A stretch of DNA of 37,821 nucleotides from contig CALVIV010000011.1 in assembly GCA_944331935.1 (NCBI GenBank), positions 1-37,821 of the forward strand, in the 5' to 3' direction. How positions within the stretch are numbered: the first letter of the stretch is position 1; each line of letters begins with the position of its first letter. Below are positions 33,157 to 37,821 of this stretch, piece after piece. The position numbers and the translations under genes were made by a program. The DNA is from an uncultured Bacilli bacterium. GTDB lineage: Bacteria > Bacillota_I > Bacilli_A > RF39 > UBA660. Under the pieces are notes generated by a model, which was given only the letters and a program-made list of their open reading frames with translations, was not told where the DNA came from and made no database searches.

Positions 33157-34086
33157 ATGGCAGAAAAAACATTTTTAACTATTGATGAGCTAATAACCAA
33201 TATTAAATTAAAAAAAATTAATATAAAAAATGAAGATAATGTTAGAAATATTTTAGAAACTAATAATTATTATTTTATTATGGGGTATAAATTTGCCTTT
33301 AAAAATATTGATGGTACTTATAAAGAAAATACTTCTTTTGAAGATATTTATTCATTATACTTGTTTGATAAAATGTTGAAATTAGTTATTTTAGATCCTA
33401 TTCTTGAAATAGAGCAAAAACTTAAAACTATATATATAAATAATTATAGTTTTAGATATGGATTTAAAGTAAATGATATATTAGATAAAAATAATTATGA
33501 TTTATCAAATAATTATTTAGATAATACATTATCAAATTTAAATAAACAGTTAAATGATTTTGGTAATAAAAATAAAGCAGTAATGTTTTATAGAAATAAT
33601 CACTCATTTATTCCTCTGTGGGTATATATGAAAATATTATCATTTGGTATGATTCGTGATATGTTTTATGTATCAAAATCTAACGATAAAGATTATATGA
33701 AAAACAAATTAACTAGCGAGAACATCAATAGTAGTGAAACTGCTAATATGTTAAGATTACTTGTTAGAGTGAGAAATATTTGTTGCCATGATGATATATT
33801 ATTATCATTTGTAGATGATAAATTAGGCATAAAAACTACAAAATATCATAAAGAATTTAACTTAAAGAAAGATAGAAATACCAACATTATTCAAGGAAAA
33901 AAAGATTTGCTTGCTATTTTAATCTCTATAAAGTTTTTTTCTACTCGCAAGAAGTTTAATGTTTTAATAGATAATTTATCAAAATTAATAAATGAGTATG
34001 ACAAGAAAATTGGTTCATTAAATAGAAAGCAATTATTGTCAATAATGCATTTGCCAGAAGATTTTGAAATATTAAAAAAATTATAA
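33157..34086 (+). CDS. Abi_2 / AbiF-AbiD-type HEPN protein
   Basis: 309 residues. The N-terminus has TIDELITNIKLKKI and ILETNNYYFIMGYKFAF, then FEDIYSLYLFDKMLKLVILD and PILEIEQKLKT, the recurring blocks of the Abi_2 family (abortive infection proteins AbiD, AbiF). The motif RNICCH (R206 to H211) in VRVRNICCHDD is the R-x4-H signature of HEPN ribonucleases. Family members stop phage growth, probably by RNA cleavage, and AbiF proteins are reported to be paired with an upstream structured RNA and to be related to Cas13. Two short RNAs precede it here. The gene has lower GC than its neighbours and sits beside a tRNA, suggesting acquisition. Cytoplasmic; no membrane helix. Confidence 0.87.
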   Translation: MAEKTFLTIDELITNIKLKKINIKNEDNVRNILETNNYYFIMGYKFAFKNIDGTYKENTSFEDIYSLYLFDKMLKLVILDPILEIEQKLKTIYINNYSFRYGFKVNDILDKNNYDLSNNYLDNTLSNLNKQLNDFGNKNKAVMFYRNNHSFIPLWVYMKILSFGMIRDMFYVSKSNDKDYMKNKLTSENINSSETANMLRLLVRVRNICCHDDILLSFVDDKLGIKTTKYHKEFNLKKDRNTNIIQGKKDLLAILISIKFFSTRKKFNVLIDNLSKLINEYDKKIGSLNRKQLLSIMHLPEDFEILKKL

Positions 34087-34234
34087 TCAAAATATAAATT
34101 CATAGTAAAATAAATGTATAATTGATATATTTATTTGCTATATTTTTAACTAAAGGAAATGGTAAAAATACAATATATGTTTTAAAATGAATGATTAAAT
34201 GTGAAAGTTAATCAATTTATTATTTTACCAACTA

Positions 34235-34243
34235 TGGTATAGT
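34235..34243 (+). promoter_or_regulatory. Extended -10 promoter of a third short RNA
   Basis: TGGTATAGT: TG at 34235-34236 plus TATAGT at 34238-34243. The -35 region is only T-rich. Predicted start near 34250. The stretch 34087-34234 otherwise shows nothing recognisable. Confidence 0.5.
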
Positions 34244-34249
34244 ATAAAT

Positions 34250-34316
34250 GTTAATGGCGATGGTGTGTCTTCGGATCCCATCTATGCAAGTTAGATGCGT
34301 CTAGTTTGCTTTTTAT
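34250..34316 (+). ncRNA. Candidate structured small RNA downstream of the Abi gene
   Basis: Two hairpins follow the promoter. The first pairs GATGG (34259-34263) with CCATC (34278-34282) and is capped by a C-TTCG-G tetraloop (34269-34274), a very stable RNA loop. The second pairs GCAAGTTAGA (34286-34295) with TCTAGTTTGC (34300-34309, two G-T pairs), loop TGCG, followed by TTTTTATTTTT, a good terminator. No reading frame fits. The first hairpin, with its imperfect stem and stable loop, is more than a terminator needs, so I call a ~67-base RNA of unknown role. It shares no clear sequence with the two RNAs upstream. Confidence 0.6.
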
Positions 34317-34327
34317 TTTTAGTTTTT

Positions 34328-34450
34328 ATGACAAAAGTGGTCGAAAAGTGGTCGAAAAGTGGTCGAAAAGTGGTCGAAAGGTTGCTGAAAAGAATTGATA
34401 ATTTTAAATATAAAGAAAAAAGCATAAGAGATACTATACTTTTTATGTAA
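34328..34450 (+). other. 40-codon ORF built on the 11-bp repeats, likely a gene remnant
   Basis: ATG at 34328 to TAA at 34448. The product begins MTKVVEKWSKSGRKVVER and ends with KEKSIRDTILF. Repeats of the KVVEKWSKSGRK kind recall the C-terminal tails of AlbA_2-type DNA-binding/ATPase regulators in gut Bacillota; this is from memory and not certain. There is no ribosome site (TTTTTAGTTTTT precedes the ATG), so it is probably a leftover 3' end. Confidence 0.4.
34333..34387 (+). repeat. Tandem 11-bp repeats AAAAGTGGTCG
   Basis: Four perfect consecutive copies at 34333-34376 and a fifth degenerate one (AAAGGTTGCTG) at 34377-34387. Related sequence (GTTGCCGAAAAGTGTTCGAA, 32927-32946) lies on the other side of the Abi gene. 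Confidence 0.9.
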
Positions 34451-34519
34451 TAATTTGTAATTATTTATTTTAAAGCTTCATTTCATAAAAATGATTATGG
34501 TAATGCCTAATAGTATATT

Positions 34520-34957
34520 TTATTTTTTTCTTGGCTTTAAAACTTTAGCAGTGCCTTTATTTGTAGTTGCTAAATTTCCTTGTTTTTTTAAACCTAATGT
34601 TTGATAAAAGATTTCTTCCATTTTATCAGGGCTATCTACTATTTCGTTTTCTTTGTAATAAGTTATTAGTTTACTGATAGCATCTTCTATTGTATTAAAT
34701 TCCTCATATTCAAATTTTGATGCTCTATCGATAACATAAAATTTAAAGATGTCATCTGTTTCTTCTAAACAGATATCACCCAATCCAAAATTAATACTTG
34801 GTCCTAAATATGGTAAATATTGTATAGTTAATTCTTTTTTTAATCGTTTATAAATAATATCATTATTTTCATTTGTAAAATATTTTCTTTTAGAGTTGTT
34901 ATTACCAATAGTATTATCAAAAGATTCATTTATTATTTTTTTCATAAAAGCTTTCAT
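34520..34957 (-). CDS. 145-residue protein of unknown function
   Basis: Charged, soluble, no signal or membrane helix. It has a basic/Asn-rich N-terminus, a central beta-like part (YLPYLGPSINFGLGDICLEE, FYVIDRASKFEYEEF), an acidic helix and a basic C-terminus (NKGTAKVLKPRKK). I do not recognise a family; the size and acidic middle recall immunity or phage-borne small proteins, but that is weak. The first ATG (34957) directly abuts AAGGA, though AAGAAG further up could serve it; the ATG at 34945 (MKKIINESF) is an alternative. It has its own promoter and points toward the Abi island. Confidence 0.7.
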   Translation of the reverse strand: MKAFMKKIINESFDNTIGNNNSKRKYFTNENNDIIYKRLKKELTIQYLPYLGPSINFGLGDICLEETDDIFKFYVIDRASKFEYEEFNTIEDAISKLITYYKENEIVDSPDKMEEIFYQTLGLKKQGNLATTNKGTAKVLKPRKK

Positions 34958-34978
34958 TCCTTTCTTCTTTGATATTAT

Positions 34979-35006
34979 ATTATAACAGAGATTTCATATT
35001 TGTAAA
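34979..35006 (-). promoter_or_regulatory. Promoter of the 145-residue protein gene
   Basis: On the - strand: TTTACA (35006-35001), 16-base spacer, TATAAT (34984-34979) with an extended TG. Confidence 0.65.
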
Positions 35007-35113
35007 CTTTTTATTTTCTGTACTTTTCCGGATAAATTTATGGTTATTTCCAGTTATTTTAATCAAATTATAAAAGATATAATTGTTAATTTTTTCCAAT
35101 TGATTAAAACCAC

Positions 35114-35142
35114 TTTTCACGAATAAATGTTCGTGATAAAAT
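35114..35142 (+). promoter_or_regulatory. umuC-like promoter with LexA (SOS) operator in its spacer
   Basis: -35 TTTTCA (35114-35119), 17-base spacer, extended -10 TGATAAAAT (TAAAAT 35137-35142). The spacer is filled by CGAATAAATGTTCG (35120-35133), 12 of 14 matches to the Gram-positive LexA box CGAACATATGTTCG, within a longer palindrome CACGAA...TTCGTG (35118-35135). LexA bound here would block RNA polymerase, so the polymerase should be induced by DNA damage. Confidence 0.82.
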
Positions 35143-35158
35143 AATTATGGTGAGTTAG

Positions 35159-36646
35159 ATGGAAAAGGTATATAGTTGTATTGATTTAAAGAGTTTTTAT
35201 GCATCAGTAGAATGTGTAGAAAGAGGACTTAATCCCTTAAAAACTAATCTTGTTGTTGCCGATAAATCTAGAACAGAAAAGACAATTTGTTTAGCGGTAA
35301 GTCCATCTTTAAAACAGTATGGTATTCCTGGAAGGGCAAGATTATTTGAAGTTTTAAGTAAAGTAAAAGAGATTAATAAAAAAAGAAGAAAAGAAAATGG
35401 TTATAAAAAGTTTAGTGGTAAATCTGTTAATGATGATATCTTAAAGAAAGATAAGACTAAAGAATTAGATTTAATTATCGCTCCTCCTAGAATGGCTCAT
35501 TATATTGACTATTCTGCTAAAATATATAATATCTATTTAAAGTACATTGCTAAAGAAGATATATTTGTTTATTCTATTGATGAAGTCTTTATGGATATAA
35601 CTAATTACTTAAAGTACTATAAACTATCTCCTAAAGACTTAATTACAAAAATAATTAAAGATGTTTATGATACAACGGGTATTACAGCGGCAGGGGGAAT
35701 TGGCACTAACTTATTTCTTGCTAAAGTTGCTATGGATGTAGTAGCAAAACACATCACACCTAATAAGTTTGGAGTAAGAATTGCCGAACTTAATGAAATG
35801 TCTTATAGAAAAATGTTATGGAATCATGTGCCTATTACAGATATTTGGCGAGTAGGTAAGGGTATTTCTAAAAGATTAGAGAAGTATGGTATGTATACAA
35901 TGGGTGATGTGGCAAGATGCTCTATTAATAATGAAGACTTGTTATATAAATTATTTGGAGTTAATGCTGAGCTTTTAATAGACCATGCTTGGGGTTATGA
36001 GCCTTGTACAATAGAATCTATTAAAAACTATAAACCACTTGCTAAAAGCATAAGTTCTGGTCAAGTTTTACAAAGCCCATATTCATATGATAAAGCTAAG
36101 TTAATAGTAAGAGAAATGGCAGAGTTACTAGCTTTAGACCTTGTCTCTAAAAAACTAGTATCAGAACAGTTAGTATTAACTATTGGTTATGATATAGAAA
36201 ATGTTACTGATGATTATAATGGGAGTGTTACAATAGATTATTATGGACGGGCTATACCCAAACACGCTCATGGAACTATTAATTTAGAGTATAAAACATC
36301 ATCATCTAAAATAATTACAGAAGCGATGATTAAGTTATATGATGAGATAATAAATCCTAAACTATCTGTTAGAAGAGTTACTATGGCTGCTACAAAGCTA
36401 GCAAGTGAAGAGGAAGAAAAAGGTAAAGTTAGATATAGACAGTTAGATTTGTTTTCTAGTCTAGATGATGAAAATAATAAGTTAGATTATGATAGAGAAG
36501 TCTTAAAGGAAGAAAATAATCTTCAAAATGCTATGTTAAAGATAAAAGAAAAGTATGGGAAAAATGCTATTTTGAAAGGTATGGATTTAGAAGATGGGGC
36601 AACAACAAGGGATAGAAATAGGCAGATAGGAGGACATCATGAATAA
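35159..36646 (+). CDS. Y-family DNA polymerase, UmuC/UvrX-like
   Basis: 495 residues, longer than DinB/PolIV and typical of the UmuC/UvrX branch. The start CIDLKSFYASVECVERG has the first metal-binding Asp; VYSIDEVFMDIT carries the second acidic pair; GIGTNLFLAKVAMDVVAK is the thumb/fingers boundary; DIWRVGKGISKRLEKYGMYT is the helix-hairpin-helix region; the little-finger domain follows from ~300. It ends with an Arg/Gly-rich tail. Such enzymes copy past damaged bases and are error-prone. Control by the LexA-type box at 35120 and overlap (8 bases) with a YolD gene match the known uvrX-yolD arrangement on Bacillus phages, plasmids and chromosomes. Confidence 0.93.
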   Translation: MEKVYSCIDLKSFYASVECVERGLNPLKTNLVVADKSRTEKTICLAVSPSLKQYGIPGRARLFEVLSKVKEINKKRRKENGYKKFSGKSVNDDILKKDKTKELDLIIAPPRMAHYIDYSAKIYNIYLKYIAKEDIFVYSIDEVFMDITNYLKYYKLSPKDLITKIIKDVYDTTGITAAGGIGTNLFLAKVAMDVVAKHITPNKFGVRIAELNEMSYRKMLWNHVPITDIWRVGKGISKRLEKYGMYTMGDVARCSINNEDLLYKLFGVNAELLIDHAWGYEPCTIESIKNYKPLAKSISSGQVLQSPYSYDKAKLIVREMAELLALDLVSKKLVSEQLVLTIGYDIENVTDDYNGSVTIDYYGRAIPKHAHGTINLEYKTSSSKIITEAMIKLYDEIINPKLSVRRVTMAATKLASEEEEKGKVRYRQLDLFSSLDDENNKLDYDREVLKEENNLQNAMLKIKEKYGKNAILKGMDLEDGATTRDRNRQIGGHHE

Positions 36647-37037
36647 GTATGATGATATTATAAATATGCCTCACCACGTATCTAAAATAAGGAAGCCCAT
36701 GTCTTTACAAAATAGGTCAGCCCAGTTCGCACCTTTTTCAGCTTTAACTGGGTATGATGAGAAGATAAAAGAAGTTGCAAGAGAAACCTCTAGAAAAATA
36801 GAACTAGATGAGGGGATAAAATTAATACTAAACGAGAAGTTGTGTCTTATAAAAAATGATATTAAACTAAGACCTAAAGTAACAATTACTTACTTTGTTA
36901 GAGATAATAAGAAAAGAGGAGGACATTATAAGACTATAACAGGTAATGTTAAGGTAGTTGATGAAGTGTATAAAAAAATAATTTTAATAGATAATACTAT
37001 AATATCTTTTGATAATATTATTGATATTAAGTTTTGA
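36639..37037 (+). CDS. YolD-like protein
   Basis: 132 residues. The N-terminal half contains MPHHVSKIRKPMSLQNRSAQ and FAPFSALTGYDEKIKEVAR, the hallmark of YolD-like proteins, then RETSRKIELDEG and a beta-rich C-terminal half. YolD proteins are encoded next to Y-family polymerases in Bacillota and are thought to act in SOS mutagenesis, perhaps as a UmuD-like accessory; this is not proven. The start overlaps the polymerase gene by 8 bases with AGGAGG ahead, so both share the LexA-controlled transcript. Confidence 0.9.
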   Translation: MNKYDDIINMPHHVSKIRKPMSLQNRSAQFAPFSALTGYDEKIKEVARETSRKIELDEGIKLILNEKLCLIKNDIKLRPKVTITYFVRDNKKRGGHYKTITGNVKVVDEVYKKIILIDNTIISFDNIIDIKF

Positions 37038-37047
37038 TTATATATAT

Positions 37048-37677
37048 TTAAAAATATAAGAATTTAAATCCTAAGTCTTTATAAACTTCTGATGCTCTAG
37101 GTAGATTTAATAGATTAGCGAATATTAAATTATAAAGTTCATCGAATAAGAAGATGCCACAGATTGTATAACTGAATATTAGAAAGGCTTTTTTAGGCAT
37201 CTTTTTGGCTAGATAAAAACAAAATGGTACTATTATATACATTAATAGTAAAGCAGAGATTCCAAAGACTAAAACACTTCTTATGCAGACATAACCATTA
37301 ATACTACCAAAACTTAATATTTCTTTACTATAGTCCCAACACTTTATCTGCATGATATGCTCCATAAAAAATCCTCCAATATATTCAAGTATTCCAGTAG
37401 AGATTATACTTACTATAAATACAAAGAGGGGCTTTTTTCTTTTCTTATAAGTTAAAACATATATTAAAATAGCACCCATAGCATAAATATTTATCCAAGG
37501 TAAGAAATTACCTCCACGCCAATATATTTCTGTCATTCCACTATTAAAATAATAAAATACTACTTCATAGAGCCAACCAAACATTCCTGATATTACTATT
37601 ATTAAACAAAATATTCCTAACATAGTTTTTTTATCAAAATTATGATCCTTATTTAAATAATCTTTATACTTCTTCAT
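37048..37677 (-). CDS. CmpB-family (PF06541-type) membrane protein
   Basis: 209 residues with about five or six helices. GMFGWLYEVVFYYF, WRGGNFLPWINIYAMGA, LEYIGGFFMEHIMQIKCWDY and NGYVCIRSVLVFG are the conserved blocks of the 'putative ABC transporter permease' family (ABC_trans_CmpB), where the E in WLYEV, the LEY and the WDYS are invariant. No ATPase is adjacent and the function is unknown. AAAGGAGTT precedes the ATG. It converges on the YolD gene with 10 bases between stops. Confidence 0.82.
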   Translation of the reverse strand: MKKYKDYLNKDHNFDKKTMLGIFCLIIVISGMFGWLYEVVFYYFNSGMTEIYWRGGNFLPWINIYAMGAILIYVLTYKKRKKPLFVFIVSIISTGILEYIGGFFMEHIMQIKCWDYSKEILSFGSINGYVCIRSVLVFGISALLLMYIIVPFCFYLAKKMPKKAFLIFSYTICGIFLFDELYNLIFANLLNLPRASEVYKDLGFKFLYF

Positions 37678-37699
37678 GACTCTTAACTCCTTTAATAAT

Positions 37700-37708
37700 A
37701 TTCTATCA
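37700..37708 (-). promoter_or_regulatory. Probable extended -10 promoter of the CmpB-family gene
   Basis: On the - strand TGATAGAAT (TAGAAT at 37705-37700), about 23 bases before the start codon; no clear -35. Confidence 0.4.
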
Positions 37709-37732
37709 AAAAAAGTTATATATTTAAATTGC

Positions 37733-37806
37733 TTTAAGTTAAATTTGTGATTTATTTTTTAAAATGTCCTATTTTTTTAAGCGCATTTTTAAGTTAAAAT
37801 GTCCTA
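37733..37806. repeat. Short direct repeats at the window edge
   Basis: TTAAAATGTCCTA occurs exactly at 37759-37771 and 37794-37806 (35 bases apart), and TTTAAGTTAAA at 37733-37743 and 37788-37798. No gene lies here. Multiple short terminal repeats of this kind occur at ends of some insertion sequences such as the IS21 family; the element itself would be beyond the window, so this stays a suggestion. Confidence 0.55.
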
Positions 37807-37821
37807 ATATAATATTCTGAT

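Noticed and set aside
34250-34316. tRNA gene
   Set aside because: The stems do not make a cloverleaf, there is no TTCRA-type T loop and no acceptor pairing; it is two hairpins with a terminator.
34333-34387. CRISPR-like array of AAAAGTGGTCG units
   Set aside because: The units are 11 bases and directly adjacent, with no spacers and no cas genes; they are a simple tandem repeat and encode a repetitive peptide in one frame.

Overview
The window is very AT-rich DNA with dense, short-spaced operons, strong Shine-Dalgarno sequences and the standard bacterial code (TGA acts only as a stop). Gene content includes teichoic-acid-type glycerophosphotransferase, TagG/TagH export, YlbJ/YlbL-like proteins, LytR-CpsA-Psr, dockerin/cohesin modules and UmuC plus YolD. 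Together these point to a low-GC Gram-positive (Bacillota), probably an uncultured gut Bacilli or Clostridia lineage. No species can be named from the sequence alone.

Region 1 (1-17461) is a cell-surface polymer locus. It opens with the 3' part of a GH25 lysozyme carrying many near-identical wall-binding repeats. A promoter then starts a long run of genes: a TagF-like polymerase, an IspD/TarI-like cytidylyltransferase, a membrane acyltransferase, the TagG/TagH-type exporter, a GT32 plus GT-B fusion glycosyltransferase, a relative of its GT-B half, a pyruvyl transferase and two multi-pass GT-C-like proteins (one DUF2142). After a terminator and a decayed GT2/DUF2304 gene pair come a GT4 glycosyltransferase, a Gfo/Idh/MocA oxidoreductase and a four-helix DMT-type carrier. 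The genes would build, modify and export a phosphate-containing, possibly pyruvylated wall polymer.

Region 2 (17473-25606) holds a NatA/NatB-like ABC exporter, an L-lactate/2-hydroxyacid dehydrogenase, a small membrane protein, a type IV pilus/type II secretion-like ATPase divergent from two prepilin-like proteins, a YlbJ-like membrane protein and a YlbL-like PDZ-Lon protease.

Region 3 (25662-32862) is an envelope-assembly block. An LCP phosphotransferase with a PASTA-like tail and an unusual binding-protein-like segment is divergent from a four-gene operon. That operon encodes a glucosaminidase ending in a type I dockerin, a membrane-anchored cohesin plus cadherin-like protein, a coiled-coil membrane protein and a NAGPA-family phosphodiester glycosidase. 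The cohesin/dockerin neighbours suggest that the hydrolase is docked on the cell surface. A tRNA-Leu(GAG) gene follows.

Region 4 (about 32900-34500) is a small accessory island beside the tRNA: an Abi_2/AbiF-type HEPN protein preceded by two very short promoter-hairpin-terminator units that share the same 5' sequence, and followed by a third candidate small RNA. Related repeat sequence lies on both sides. This looks like an RNA-linked toxin-antitoxin or phage-defence module and is the most interesting part of the window.

Region 5 (34520-37821) has an unrecognised 145-residue protein, a UmuC-like Y-family polymerase with YolD under a LexA-type operator, a CmpB-family membrane protein and, at the very end, 13-bp direct repeats that may belong to a mobile element outside the window.
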